A DNA stretch of 23,391 nucleotides, from contig PBSR01000111.1 in NCBI GenBank assembly GCA_002726335.1, positions 1-23,391 on the forward strand. The letters run 5' to 3'. Positions 6,166-15,166 of the stretch are shown piece by piece. A program made the translations under genes and the position numbers. Origin of the DNA: Gemmatimonadaceae bacterium (GTDB taxonomy: Bacteria; Latescibacterota; UBA2968; UBA8231). The notes below the pieces were generated by a model. It was given only the letters and a program-made list of their open reading frames with translations. It was not told the DNA's origin and ran no database searches. The first letter of the stretch is position 1. The number at the start of each line of letters is the position of its first letter.

Positions 6166-8417
6166 CAGAAGGAGAAGTCGAAGCCGAAGCTGGGCAGGAC
6201 GGGCAGCATGGACAGCTCCTTGCGTTTGCCGGGTTTCCGCTTCTGTGGCTTGCCATCGGTCCAGTAGTAGTTGAACACGTTCTTACGGTTTCTGAGGTTG
6301 ACGATCTGCAGGTAGGCCTTCATTTCCCAGTTGCCGAAGACGAAGGTGCGCGCAAGGGACGCGTCGAGTCGCTGGTAGTAGGGGAGGCGGACACCGTTGA
6401 GCTCACCCTTCTCCTGGAAGCCCCAGCTCTGACCCGAGGGCAGTTCGATCTCGCCGGAGCCGAAGACCTGTGTGTAGGGCTGACCGCTGGCCCGGGTGAA
6501 GCGGGAGTTGATCATCCAGCGCTCGCCGAGGCGCCAGGAATGGATGACGTGCAGGGTCAGGCGCCGGTCGAATTTCGAGCGGAAGGACTGCGGTCGATCC
6601 TCCGCGTCGAGGTTGAGCCCGTCGATGGTGCGTTCCGTGATGCCCGTGTTCAAAGAGATCCAGCCCGTGTGACGGCCGGCCCGCTTGCGCAGCAGGACGT
6701 CGAAGCCGTAGGCCCGGCCGTCACCTCGTCGGAGGATGTCGCCAATCTCGACGGATTCCTGCTCGTCATAGTTCAGCTCGTACAGCCCGTCGTACTGCTT
6801 GAAGTAGGCTTCGATGTCGAGATCGACTTTCCGCAGCTTGGTCTCAAAGCCGGCCACGTAGTGGATGGACCGGCTTGGCTGGGCCGTCGAGTCGGCCAGG
6901 GCCCACACATTCGACAGCAGCGAAATGCCCTGGAACTCGCGGGCCAGGCGGAAGATGTACTGGTGGTAGACGCCAGTGGCGGCCTTCAAGTAGGTGTCGA
7001 GGCCCAGCTGATATCGAGCGGCCAGGCGAGGCGACACGCCGGTGTGGTCACCGTTGGAGAAGTGGTTGAAGCGCAGCCCCGGCTGCACTCGCAAGCGCTG
7101 TGACAGCGACCAGTTGTCCTGCGCATAAAGAGCACTGTGGAAACCCTCGACGTCGATGTTGACCCAGTTCTGCTGCTTCTCACCGAAGTCGTACTCCATC
7201 GACATGCGCTTCACGAGATACCCCAGCTCCAGGCTGTGGTCCTGGGTAGGCAGCCAGTTGAGATCGCCCTTCAACGACAGGTCGGTGAGCCGGTTGGTCT
7301 CCTCCAGAGTCGTATCCTCGGCCTTGAACAGCGTCTGTGCCTTGAAGCGGCTGCCGGTGAACAGAAAGTTGCCGAAGAGATTGCTGTCGAACACGTGGGT
7401 CCACTTGGAGCTGACGGTGCGGTTGCCCCACTGCAGCTCGAAGTCGATCTCGTCGATGCCCATGTTCAGCGCGTCCAGACCCGTGTAAGCCGCCAGGGTC
7501 AATTGGTCGTCGTGGGACAGCACCTGGTGTGTCTTTCCCTGCAGGTCGTAGAAGTAGTAGCCCAGGTCGTTGGAACCGCTGGCAGCGTTGATGAGAGGGT
7601 CCAGATGGGTGCGCCGGCCCGAAACGAGCCACGAACCGCGCCCCACCGGCCCCTGCACCGTCAGGCGGGAGGCGAGAAGGCTGAGGCCGCCGGTTCCCTC
7701 GACGCGCTCCTTGTTGCCCTCGTCGGTGATGACGTTGAGCACCGAGGATAGGCGGCCGCCGTGTCTGGCCGGATACCCACCCTTGAGCAGCTCCGTGCTT
7801 TTCGTTGCGTCCGCCGGAAAAGTGCTGAACAGGCCGAACAGGTGCGAGGCGTTGTACACGTCCGAACCGTCCAGCAGCACCAGGTTCTGATCGGGTGTGC
7901 CGCCACGCACGTAGAGTCCGACGGAAAAATCGGAGAGGGCGGCCACACCGGGCAACGTCTGGATGGTGCGGATGGGATCCGCTTCGATGGCGGCGGGGGC
8001 CGCTTTCAGCTCTGCCGGACGCAGGGCGATACGACTCGGGCTGGGGTCGAAGTCGACGACGTCCATGGCCTCGGCTTCGACGACAGTGGCCTGCAGTTCG
8101 ATGGCCTGCCACGACAACCGCACGTCGACGACGAGGTCGTCATCGCCGGTTTCGACGACAAGAGAGAAGGGGGTGTAGCCGATGAAGGAGACGTTCAGAT
8201 CGTGAGTGCCGGCGGGTACGTCACGGATCACATAATAGCCGGCTTCATTGGTGATGCTGCCCCGGCTCTCCTTCTTGAGGTAGACGTTGACGAAGGGCAG
8301 GCTCTCACCGTTGCTGGCATCACGGATGTAGCCCGAGATGTCGGCCGCTTCAGACGTGGCTGCCAGGCTCAGCCACAGCACCGCGAGAACGCCCGGCAGG
8401 CGGGGCCACGGCATCAT
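6165..8417 (-). CDS. TonB-dependent outer-membrane receptor with carboxypeptidase-regulatory-like N-domain
   Basis: 750 residues. A signal peptide (about residues 1-24) precedes a carboxypeptidase regulatory-like beta-sandwich (about 26-105; ISGYIRDASNGESLPFVNVYL, ending in FIGYTPFSL). The plug domain follows with IRTIQTLPGVAALSDFSVGL, YVRGGTPDQNLVLLDG and GYPARHGGRLSSVLNV, then a long beta-barrel region that ends in FGFDFSF with the terminal aromatic residue typical of outer-membrane barrels. It probably imports, with TonB energy, a ligand captured together with the DUF4249 lipoprotein encoded next. Two ATG codons lie in tandem at the start. It begins eight bases after the dUTPase stop, so it belongs to the same run as the polysaccharide genes. 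Confidence 0.93.
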   Translation of the reverse strand: MMPWPRLPGVLAVLWLSLAATSEAADISGYIRDASNGESLPFVNVYLKKESRGSITNEAGYYVIRDVPAGTHDLNVSFIGYTPFSLVVETGDDDLVVDVRLSWQAIELQATVVEAEAMDVVDFDPSPSRIALRPAELKAAPAAIEADPIRTIQTLPGVAALSDFSVGLYVRGGTPDQNLVLLDGSDVYNASHLFGLFSTFPADATKSTELLKGGYPARHGGRLSSVLNVITDEGNKERVEGTGGLSLLASRLTVQGPVGRGSWLVSGRRTHLDPLINAASGSNDLGYYFYDLQGKTHQVLSHDDQLTLAAYTGLDALNMGIDEIDFELQWGNRTVSSKWTHVFDSNLFGNFLFTGSRFKAQTLFKAEDTTLEETNRLTDLSLKGDLNWLPTQDHSLELGYLVKRMSMEYDFGEKQQNWVNIDVEGFHSALYAQDNWSLSQRLRVQPGLRFNHFSNGDHTGVSPRLAARYQLGLDTYLKAATGVYHQYIFRLAREFQGISLLSNVWALADSTAQPSRSIHYVAGFETKLRKVDLDIEAYFKQYDGLYELNYDEQESVEIGDILRRGDGRAYGFDVLLRKRAGRHTGWISLNTGITERTIDGLNLDAEDRPQSFRSKFDRRLTLHVIHSWRLGERWMINSRFTRASGQPYTQVFGSGEIELPSGQSWGFQEKGELNGVRLPYYQRLDASLARTFVFGNWEMKAYLQIVNLRNRKNVFNYYWTDGKPQKRKPGKRKELSMLPVLPSFGFDFSF

Positions 8418-8425
8418 CGCTGTTG

Positions 8426-8869
8426 TCAGCGTTTCCCCGTGGAACCGAAGCCGCCGGCGCCGCGGTCGGAACCACCCAGCTCGTCTGTCTCTTCCCAGTG
8501 TGCCCGGGTGACGGGCGCGAACACCAGCTGTGCCACCCGGTCACCGTGTTCGATACGCTGGTCCTCATTCGACAGGTTGATGAGAATCACCCCGACATCG
8601 CCGCGATAGTCAGCGTCGATCGTGCCCGGTGCATTCAGTACGGTGAGACCCCGCTTGAGAGCCAGGCCGCTGCGCGGGCGCACCTGGGCCTCGTAGCCGC
8701 GGGGGATTTCGAGGCGCAGACCGCTCGGCACCAGGGCCCGGGCACCGGGAGCCAGGGTCACCGGCTCGTCGAGGTGGGCGCGCAGATCGAGTCCGGCACT
8801 GTCCGCTGTCTCATATGCGGGTAGTTCGTTGGTGGTGTCGCGCAGGACGCGGATGGTCAGTTCGGCCAT
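8426..8869 (-). CDS. dut: dUTP diphosphatase
   Basis: 147 residues, the normal size of a trimeric dUTPase, which hydrolyses dUTP to dUMP and pyrophosphate, keeping uracil out of DNA and supplying dTMP synthesis. All five family motifs are present in order: SAGLDLRA (24-31), [22 protein letters not shown] with the catalytic Asp, RVAQLVFAP, and the C-terminal [10 protein letters not shown] arm. The start at 8869 is preferred because GGGAAGGGAG lies just upstream and residue 1 then falls where family members begin. It sits between the polysaccharide export genes and the TonB receptor, an odd position for a housekeeping enzyme. Confidence 0.96.
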   Translation of the reverse strand: MAELTIRVLRDTTNELPAYETADSAGLDLRAHLDEPVTLAPGARALVPSGLRLEIPRGYEAQVRPRSGLALKRGLTVLNAPGTIDADYRGDVGVILINLSNEDQRIEHGDRVAQLVFAPVTRAHWEETDELGGSDRGAGGFGSTGKR

Positions 8870-8882
8870 TCTCCCTTCCCCC

Positions 8883-10088
8883 TCAGGTGCGGCCGCTGAA
8901 CTCGTTGCGCCAGCGTTCACGCAGGGCGTGGAAGTAGACCGAGCCCAGCACATAGACGGTGCAACTGAAGAGGCTCAGCACGCCGGCGATGAAGACCATC
9001 AGCAGTCGCCGCGGGCGGGACGGCTTCTCCGGCGGCTCGGCGGCGTCGAGGACCTGAATCGTGGACGTGTTGTTGTCCTTCTCGATCAAGGCTTCCGCCT
9101 TCTGCTCGAGGAGCAGCTTCATCAACGCCGCCTGTACGAGCACGTCCTTCTCGATGTTCTGGTAGTTGTGGGCTACCTCGGGGATCTGGCGCAGGGGCAG
9201 AAACAGGTTCTCCTCGAGGAACAGTCCTTCGAGCAATCCCGCCCCGCCACGCGACCCGAGCTCGGCTTCGGGCCCGTCGCGCAGGAAGGCGAGGGCCTCC
9301 TGACGCATATCCGATTCCTTCTCGAGGCGCTTGACCTCAGGGTGGCTTTTCGAGAACCCGGACAGCAACAGACTGCGCCGCTTGATGACCAGCTCCATGG
9401 CGGCGCTCTGCATCTCGGAAGCGGCCCGGATGGTAGCGCGGGCCTGATCCTCCAGCGAGATGGCGTTGTGCTCCTCCTGGAAGGCCTGCAGCCGTTCCAG
9501 TTCACTGTCCAGCTTCAGTTCCTCCTGCGACTCGAGCAGAGAGATGAAGCCGAAGCGTGCCGTGGCAGTCTCCTGTGACAGCTTGATATTGGTCGTGTCG
9601 AGGTAGAGCACATACTGGTTGGCCATGTTCGCTGCCAACTCCGGATCGCGAGCCAGCACGGAGATCATGATCGTGCCCTGTTCGCTCTTGCCGATCTCGG
9701 TGTTCTTCTCCAGCGCATCGATGGCATCCTCCATGCTGTCCGTCTCGTACCGGGTCAGCAGGTCGAAGTGCTCCACCATCTGCCGGCGCAAGGTCGGGCT
9801 CTTGAGGATGGCGACGAAGATGTCGGCGGGCGTGCCTTTCTCACCCAGGCGGAGAGAGGGGATCGGCAGGTCGGAGAGCAGATCGGCGAAACCGAAGCCC
9901 TGCTTCTGCTCCTTCGGCGGCAACAGCTGAACCACCGCCTCGTACTCCTCCTCCAGGGTGAAGCTCAGGCCGGCGGCGGCGATACAGACGGCGATCGTAC
10001 CGCTGATGATGAAGCGTCGCCCCGCGATCAGCGCGGCGAGCAGGTCGAGGACGTCGATAGTTGTACGGTCGGTGTCGGTTCGATTCAT
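8883..10088 (-). CDS. Wzz-type polysaccharide chain-length / co-polymerase protein
   Basis: 401 residues with the Wzz/PCP topology: a short cytoplasmic N-terminus, TM1 at about 26-45, a large periplasmic region with long charged coiled-coil helices (about 150-290), the proline-rich [10 protein letters not shown] (352-361) and TM2 at about 362-386. It sets the length and helps export of an extracellular polysaccharide at the inner membrane. There is no C-terminal tyrosine-kinase domain, so it is a PCP1- or PCP2b-like protein, or the kinase is encoded elsewhere. It begins four bases after the stop of the SLBB export gene, its expected outer-membrane partner. Confidence 0.9.
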   Translation of the reverse strand: MNRTDTDRTTIDVLDLLAALIAGRRFIISGTIAVCIAAAGLSFTLEEEYEAVVQLLPPKEQKQGFGFADLLSDLPIPSLRLGEKGTPADIFVAILKSPTLRRQMVEHFDLLTRYETDSMEDAIDALEKNTEIGKSEQGTIMISVLARDPELAANMANQYVLYLDTTNIKLSQETATARFGFISLLESQEELKLDSELERLQAFQEEHNAISLEDQARATIRAASEMQSAAMELVIKRRSLLLSGFSKSHPEVKRLEKESDMRQEALAFLRDGPEAELGSRGGAGLLEGLFLEENLFLPLRQIPEVAHNYQNIEKDVLVQAALMKLLLEQKAEALIEKDNNTSTIQVLDAAEPPEKPSRPRRLLMVFIAGVLSLFSCTVYVLGSVYFHALRERWRNEFSGRT

Positions 10089-10092
10089 TGGA

Positions 10093-11859
10093 TTAGATCG
10101 CGCGGACCAGGAGAATGAGGGTGAGGGCCTCGGCGGTGGATCGGATCGTACCCTGTACGAGGGCCCACCAGTCGCGGTATTCCTTTTCCGGAACCCAGAT
10201 CTCGTCGCCCGCTTCGACGATCAGGTTGCGGTCGAACTTCTTGCGCTGACTCGTGCGGGCCCGGATCAGGCGGGCGCCGGACTTATCGGCGTCGAAGCCG
10301 TAGCCGCCGGCCTGCGCCAGGTAGTAGCCGGCGCGACGGCCTGCCTCGAAGGTCACCAGCCCCGGTTTCTGCAGCTGGCCGCTCATGCTGACCGTGAGCC
10401 GTTTCTCCGGAACGAAAATGACGTCGCCACCCTCGAGGAAGATGTCCTGCGTTTCGTCTCCCTCGAGAAACAGGCGCTCGAAATCGAGGGACAGGCGTCC
10501 TCGCGTTTCGCGCTGTTTCGACTTGAGGTAGGCGCGCTCCTCCGGCGTCAGGTCCGCCAGCCCGCCGACGGCGACGGCGCCTCGCAAACGGCTGAGCTCT
10601 GGATCCGGGATCGCACGATGCTTGGCGCGGATGACACGGGCCTCGGCGAGGTTCGCGTTTTCGGTGAACCCTCCTGCCCGGATGACGAATTCGGTGAGGG
10701 TTGTCACGCCCCGGGTGATGCGATAGCGCCCCGTATAGACCATCTGCCCGTGAGCGAAAGCCGTCGGCGTCATTCGCCAGTCGGACCGTGTGCGCACGAA
10801 GAGCATGTCCTCGGGCTGCAGGGGCACGTCGGCAATGTCTTCAATGGTTGTCTTGATGTCGCCGGTCTCCTGCTCGATCAACGGCAGGACGATGGTGGAG
10901 TCGGTGTCCGCCACGAAGCGCCAAATCTCCACCCGTGCCAGAGGGGCGCTGCCGGCGACCCCTCGGGCCAGGCGCATCAGATCTGCGACGGTGTCGCCCT
11001 CGCGATACTCCTTGTCGCCCTGCTCGTTGACCGCACCGTAGGCGAAGACCCGGTGGCGGCTGAATTCGACGTGGACGATGTCACCCATGCGTATGTAGGG
11101 GTTGTGACTGATATCGCCGGTGGCGATGAACATGTCCAGGTCGATCTCGTCCGCTGTGCCGTCGGCGTGAGCGACACGAACGGAGCGACGCGCCGTGGGC
11201 TGATTGGTCAGGTCGAAGAGGCGGGTGACACGCTGGCCGCCGCCGGTTTCGTCTTTTTCGGTACCTTGAAAGTCGTCGAGGAACCCGCCGGCAAGCTCAA
11301 GCAGGTCGGACACCCGTGTCACCGGCGTGACGACGTAGGCGCCCTCGCCCCGGAGCACGGCGCCAGTGATGTAGGCGGTGAAAAAGCGCATGCTCTGCAA
11401 CGACAGGGTGATCTCGACGCCGGGGTACTTCTCGCTCGACGCGGCGGAGATGATCTCTGCCTTGACGTCGGCCAGCGAGCGTCCGGAGACCTGGAAGGCG
11501 CCGATGGTCGGCACCAGGGCGAGCCCCTCGGGGTTCACCTCGAAGCGGATGTCCTGGTCGAACTCTCCCCAGATGTAGAGCTGGATCACGTCTCCGGGTC
11601 CGACGATGTACGTTTCCGGATCGATCTGCCGATCCTGGGCGATGCGCAGCCGCTGCACTTCGTCGCCCTCGGGCAGCAGTACGCGACCGTCGCCGCCATC
11701 GGTCAGCAGGCCCGGCGTCTCGGTGCCCGGGATTCGCCGCATCTCCTCTTCCTGGCGCTCGGTCTCATCCACGAGCTCCTCGAGATCCTGTGCGCCTGAC
11801 GCCGCCGCCCACGACCCCAGGGCGGCCAGGCAGGCGATTAAGCAGTTTCTGTATCTCAC
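10093..11859 (-). CDS. Polysaccharide export protein with SLBB domains (Wza-like)
   Basis: 588 residues from the GTG at 11859. A signal peptide (residues 1-23, cleavage after SGA) is followed by a charged segment (25-43). The Poly_export domain has the VGPGD signature (86-90), and several SLBB-like repeats follow (AYITGAVLRGEGAYVV, FAYGAVNEQGDKEY, MVYTGRYRITRG and MSGQLQKPGLVTFE). The hydrophobic helix at the C-terminus could span the outer membrane as in Wza. No lipobox cysteine is at the cleavage site. The GTG overlaps the preceding gene's stop by four bases (GTGA), and GGAG lies about ten bases upstream. A longer frame reaching 12207 exists, but it lacks a signal peptide at its start and overlaps rfbB. 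The role is formation of the export channel together with the Wzz-like protein. Confidence 0.92.
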   Translation of the reverse strand: MRYRNCLIACLAALGSWAAASGAQDLEELVDETERQEEEMRRIPGTETPGLLTDGGDGRVLLPEGDEVQRLRIAQDRQIDPETYIVGPGDVIQLYIWGEFDQDIRFEVNPEGLALVPTIGAFQVSGRSLADVKAEIISAASSEKYPGVEITLSLQSMRFFTAYITGAVLRGEGAYVVTPVTRVSDLLELAGGFLDDFQGTEKDETGGGQRVTRLFDLTNQPTARRSVRVAHADGTADEIDLDMFIATGDISHNPYIRMGDIVHVEFSRHRVFAYGAVNEQGDKEYREGDTVADLMRLARGVAGSAPLARVEIWRFVADTDSTIVLPLIEQETGDIKTTIEDIADVPLQPEDMLFVRTRSDWRMTPTAFAHGQMVYTGRYRITRGVTTLTEFVIRAGGFTENANLAEARVIRAKHRAIPDPELSRLRGAVAVGGLADLTPEERAYLKSKQRETRGRLSLDFERLFLEGDETQDIFLEGGDVIFVPEKRLTVSMSGQLQKPGLVTFEAGRRAGYYLAQAGGYGFDADKSGARLIRARTSQRKKFDRNLIVEAGDEIWVPEKEYRDWWALVQGTIRSTAEALTLILLVRAI

Positions 11860-12869
11860 TTCAGTCGATCTCCATACTGGCGCTGGTAGTACGCCTTGTA
11901 GTCGTCCCGGTCGCGGATGTCCCGCCACCAGTCCTGATGATCCACGTACCAGTCGATTGTTCGGTTCATGGTCTGTTCGACATCCACCGTGGGGGTCCAG
12001 CCGAGGGCCTTGATCTTGCTCGAACTGAGGGCATACCGCAGATCGTGGCCGGCCCGGTCCTCGACGAACTGAATCAACGATTCCGGCTTGTCGAGACGAC
12101 GGAGGATGGTTTGGGCCACCTCGACCCCCGTGGCGTCGTTCTCGCCGCCCACGTTGTAGGCCTCGCCGATCACGCCCTTGTGCAGGACCAGGTCGATGGC
12201 GGTGCAATGGTCGTCAACGTACAAATGATCGCGCACCTGCATGCCATTGCCGTAGACGGGCAGGGGTTTGTCGTCGATGGCGTTGGTGATGTAGAGCGGT
12301 ACACGTTTCTCCGGATACTGATAGGGACCGATGTTGTTTGAGGCCCGCGTGACCACGGTGGGTACGCCGTGGCTCACGTGGAAGGCGCGGACGAGCAGTT
12401 CGGCACTGGCCTTGGTCGCCGAGTACGGGTTGCGTGGCTCAAGGGGATAGTCCTCGTCCCATTCGCCCTCGGCGATGCTGCCGTAGACCTCGTCGGTGCT
12501 GATCTGATGAAAGCGCTCCACGCCGTGGTGGCGGGCCGCATCGAGCAGTACGTAGGTGCCGTGGACGTTGGTGTGCAGGAAATCAGCACCGCCGAGGATG
12601 CTGCGGTCCACGTGGCTTTCGGCGGCGAAGTTGACGACGCAATCGGCCTCGGCCACCAGCGGATCGACCACGGCAGCGTCGGTGATATCTCCCTGTACGA
12701 ACCGGTACCGCTCATCGTCGGCGAGGTCGGCCAGGTTCTCCGGATTCCCGGCGTAAGTCAGTTTGTCGAGGTTGATCACCCGATAGTCCGGGTAGCGGTT
12801 GAGGATGTGGCGCACGAAGTTGGCGCCGATAAAGCCGCACCCGCCGGTGATCAGCAAGGTTTTCGTCAA
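11856..12869 (-). CDS. rfbB: dTDP-glucose 4,6-dehydratase
   Basis: 337 residues, an extended short-chain dehydrogenase. It has the NAD-binding TGGCGFIG (8-15), the STDEVYG motif with Thr125, Asp126 and Glu127 that defines RmlB dehydratases, and the catalytic YSATK (Tyr149, Lys153). It converts dTDP-glucose to dTDP-4-keto-6-deoxyglucose, the entry to 6-deoxysugars such as rhamnose. The chosen start is TTG at 12869 with AGGAG five bases upstream, and this Shine-Dalgarno overlaps the stop of the preceding gene. RmlA, RmlC and RmlD partners are not in the window, so the final sugar is unknown. Confidence 0.95.
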   Translation of the reverse strand: MTKTLLITGGCGFIGANFVRHILNRYPDYRVINLDKLTYAGNPENLADLADDERYRFVQGDITDAAVVDPLVAEADCVVNFAAESHVDRSILGGADFLHTNVHGTYVLLDAARHHGVERFHQISTDEVYGSIAEGEWDEDYPLEPRNPYSATKASAELLVRAFHVSHGVPTVVTRASNNIGPYQYPEKRVPLYITNAIDDKPLPVYGNGMQVRDHLYVDDHCTAIDLVLHKGVIGEAYNVGGENDATGVEVAQTILRRLDKPESLIQFVEDRAGHDLRYALSSSKIKALGWTPTVDVEQTMNRTIDWYVDHQDWWRDIRDRDDYKAYYQRQYGDRLK

Positions 12870-12877
12870 TTTGTCTC

Positions 12878-14251
12878 CTACGCCATCGGTGATAAGCGCC
12901 CCGGCAGGATCCAGTCGGCGGCGGTCTCCACCGTGTCCCCCGGGGTGCGACGCGGTCGGCCCACGCTGACGTAGTCGAAGCCGAGTTCGGCCATCTCGCG
13001 TGGATCGTAGACGTTGCGGCAGTCGAGCAGGCGGGGTGAGCCCAGGGCGGACTGGATGCGGGGCAGGTCCATGTTGCGGAACTCGTTCCACTCCGTCATC
13101 AACACCAGGACATCGGCGCCGGCAGCAGCGGAGTAGGGATCGTCAAAGCAGACCAGGCTGGGAAACAGCTCCCTGGCATGGTCCATGGCCACCGGGTCGT
13201 AGGCCCGTACCGAAGCACCCTCCTGCAGCAGGACATCGACCATCTCCATGGCCGGTGATTCGCGCAGGTCATCGGTGTCCGGTTTGAACGAGAGGCCCAG
13301 CAGACAGACACTCTGGTCCTCAAAGCTGCCGATCAGGTCGCGCAGTTTGCCGATCATGTGCCGGCGCTGCTGCACGTTGCTGGGATCGATGCTCTGCACC
13401 AGAGGCGCCTCGACGCCCGCCTTGCGCGCCGTGGCGGCCAGGCCCTGCACATCTTTGGGAAAGCAGCTGCCCCCGTACCCGGCGCCGGCGTACAGGTTGC
13501 GCGGGCCGATGCGTTCATCGAGGCCCATGCCACGGGCCACGGCGGTGACGTCGGCGTCGAAGGCCTCGCAGATGTTGGCGATCTCGTTGATGAAAGAGAT
13601 CTTCGCCGCCAGCATGGCGTTGGAGGCGTACTTGATCATCTCGGCGCTCTGCACATCGGTGAGGACCATGGGCACGTCGCGCTGGTATAATGGTCGATAC
13701 ACATCGATGACCGCCTCCAGGGCGCGCCGGCTGGAAGCGCCGATGACGACGCGGTCCGGATGCATGAAGTCGTCGATGGCTGACCCCTCGCGCAGGAACT
13801 CGGGGTTGGAGACGACGTCGACATCCGCATCGGGGCGGACCTCGGCGATGATGGCGCCCACCTCGTCGCCGGTGCCTACGGGGACTGTCGACTTGTTGAC
13901 GACGATCTTGTAGTCCTCCATGTACTGGCCAATGGACCGCGCCGCGGCGTGCACATAGGACATGTCGACTTCGCCGGAGGGCTGCGACGGTGTGCCGACA
14001 CAGATGAAGACGATGTCACTGGACTTGATGGCGAAAGCCACATCGGTGGAGAACGAGAGCCGGCCACGGTCGCGGTTGCGTCCCATCAACTCTTCGAGTC
14101 CGGGTTCGTAGATGGGCACTTCACCGCCACGCAACCGGTCGATGCGCGGCTCGTCGATATCGACGCAGACCACGGCGTTGCCGAAGTCGGCCAGGCAGGC
14201 GCCGGACACCAGACCGACATAGCCGGAACCCATGACGCAGATGCGTTTCAC
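12878..14251 (-). CDS. UDP-glucose 6-dehydrogenase
   Basis: 457 residues covering the three-domain UDP-sugar dehydrogenase architecture: N-terminal Rossmann domain with GSGYVG (8-13), central helix region with AEMIKYASNAML, the catalytic cysteine Cys263 in GYGGSCFPKD, and a C-terminal UDP-binding domain with LGLSFKPDTDDLRESP. The enzyme oxidises UDP-glucose to UDP-glucuronate with NAD, a precursor of acidic capsule or exopolysaccharide. The start is GTG with GGAG about ten bases upstream. It is the first gene of the nine-gene minus-strand run and lies behind a good sigma-70 promoter. A UDP-N-acetyl-sugar dehydrogenase is less likely but not excluded by motif alone. Confidence 0.93.
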   Translation of the reverse strand: MKRICVMGSGYVGLVSGACLADFGNAVVCVDIDEPRIDRLRGGEVPIYEPGLEELMGRNRDRGRLSFSTDVAFAIKSSDIVFICVGTPSQPSGEVDMSYVHAAARSIGQYMEDYKIVVNKSTVPVGTGDEVGAIIAEVRPDADVDVVSNPEFLREGSAIDDFMHPDRVVIGASSRRALEAVIDVYRPLYQRDVPMVLTDVQSAEMIKYASNAMLAAKISFINEIANICEAFDADVTAVARGMGLDERIGPRNLYAGAGYGGSCFPKDVQGLAATARKAGVEAPLVQSIDPSNVQQRRHMIGKLRDLIGSFEDQSVCLLGLSFKPDTDDLRESPAMEMVDVLLQEGASVRAYDPVAMDHARELFPSLVCFDDPYSAAAGADVLVLMTEWNEFRNMDLPRIQSALGSPRLLDCRNVYDPREMAELGFDYVSVGRPRRTPGDTVETAADWILPGRLSPMA

Positions 14252-14335
14252 GAGGCTGGAACTCCGCGTGGAGCGATGGTCAGGACGTTACCCGAAAGGC
14301 TACGACCAGGGACGAACCCGCTTGCCGCGCAAGGG

Positions 14336-14364
14336 GTTATACGATGTGGCACACAAACCATCAA
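14336..14364 (-). promoter_or_regulatory. Sigma-70-type promoter for the polysaccharide operon
   Basis: Read on the minus strand, TTGATG (14359-14364) and TATAAC (14336-14341) are separated by exactly 17 bases. Each box has one or two mismatches to TTGACA and TATAAT. The expected start of transcription is near 14329, leaving a leader of about 78 bases before the GTG at 14251. The site falls in the only sizeable non-coding gap in this run (14252-14388), right after the TatD-family gene. A weaker second pair, TTGACG with TACCCT at the same spacing, lies slightly upstream. A short hairpin (CTTGC/GCAAG) is located near the presumed start. Confidence 0.7.
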
Positions 14365-14388
14365 GGGTAACCCGAGACCGCGATTGCG

Positions 14389-15159
14389 TCAATTTCCCAC
14401 GCTGCCTTCTAGATAATGCCGCAGGTTGTCAGCCAGCTGTTCGGCCAGGGTCTCCAGTGCGACGCCCCGGAGGGCGGCAAGTTTCTCGGCCACGTCCCTC
14501 ACCCGCCGCGGATGCCCCGGAACGCCGCCTACGGGCACGGGGGCATCACTCTCCAACAGCAACAGATCGTCGGCGACTTCACAGGCGGCCGCGGCGGCCT
14601 GCTCATTCATAAGTACTGTGGGTCCGGCCGATACGTAGATCCCCTCGTCGTTACTGATCCTGATCAGCTTTCTGGACTCAGTGAACCAGTGCATCTGGGC
14701 AGCCAGACCGGTGCGGCGGTGGAAGTCGACGGCACGCTCCAGAGTCTGCCGCAGGCAGCGACGGGAGTGCAGATTGACGGGTTTGCCATGGCTCTCGGCG
14801 ATCTCGAAGTGGACGTCGAGAAGGTGTTCCTGCTCGGCCTGCTGCGGCGCCGTCGTCGCCCACTTGTGATCGAGGCCGGTCTCGCCGATGACGGCGGCCT
14901 CCGCGGCCCGTTCCCGCAGCAGGGCCAGGTCCGGGGCCAGAGCGTCGGCACCCCGATCTGTCACGGTGCAGGGATGGATGCCGAGGCCCGGCAGAACCCG
15001 TCCGGGGAACCGTCGACCAAGGTCGAGGACGGCCCGCATCGAGTCGGCCTCCTGAGCCACAGCGACGATCGTCGTAACGCCGACGCCGGCTGCCGTGTCG
15101 ATCGAGCTGTCGTCCAGCTGATCCAGATGGCAGTGACTGTCGGTGAATTCGAGAGGCAC
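14389..15159 (-). CDS. TatD-family metal-dependent hydrolase
   Basis: 256 residues, the standard length. Metal ligands are present at their expected places: SHCH (His9, His11), GETGLD (Glu93), NLHSR (His131), QMHWF (His157) and LLESDAP (Asp205). TatD proteins are DNA or small-molecule phosphodiesterases of the amidohydrolase superfamily, and some act in DNA quality control. The start is GTG at 15159, seven bases after the argC stop, so it is likely co-transcribed with argC. The stop is followed by the promoter of the next operon. Confidence 0.92.
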   Translation of the reverse strand: MPLEFTDSHCHLDQLDDSSIDTAAGVGVTTIVAVAQEADSMRAVLDLGRRFPGRVLPGLGIHPCTVTDRGADALAPDLALLRERAAEAAVIGETGLDHKWATTAPQQAEQEHLLDVHFEIAESHGKPVNLHSRRCLRQTLERAVDFHRRTGLAAQMHWFTESRKLIRISNDEGIYVSAGPTVLMNEQAAAAACEVADDLLLLESDAPVPVGGVPGHPRRVRDVAEKLAALRGVALETLAEQLADNLRHYLEGSVGN

Positions 15160-15166
15160 GCGGTGG

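Noticed and set aside
4573..6267. A 564-codon plus-strand open frame
   Set aside because: It runs antisense to the response regulator and DUF4249 lipoprotein genes and has no family motif. It is a GC-driven shadow.
8870..8953. Longer N-terminus for the dUTPase
   Set aside because: It would overlap the Wzz gene, and the extra residues are unlike the family. The ATG at 8869 has a strong Shine-Dalgarno.
9958..11799. A 613-codon plus-strand open frame
   Set aside because: It is antisense to the SLBB export gene, whose signal peptide and motifs are clear.
11860..12207. Upstream extension of the SLBB export protein to 12207
   Set aside because: It overlaps rfbB by about 350 bases and would bury the signal peptide. 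The GTG at 11859 has a good ribosome-binding site.
12870..13091. Upstream extension of RfbB to 13091
   Set aside because: It runs into the UDP-glucose dehydrogenase gene. The TTG at 12869 with AGGAG puts residue 1 right at the Rossmann strand, as in family members.
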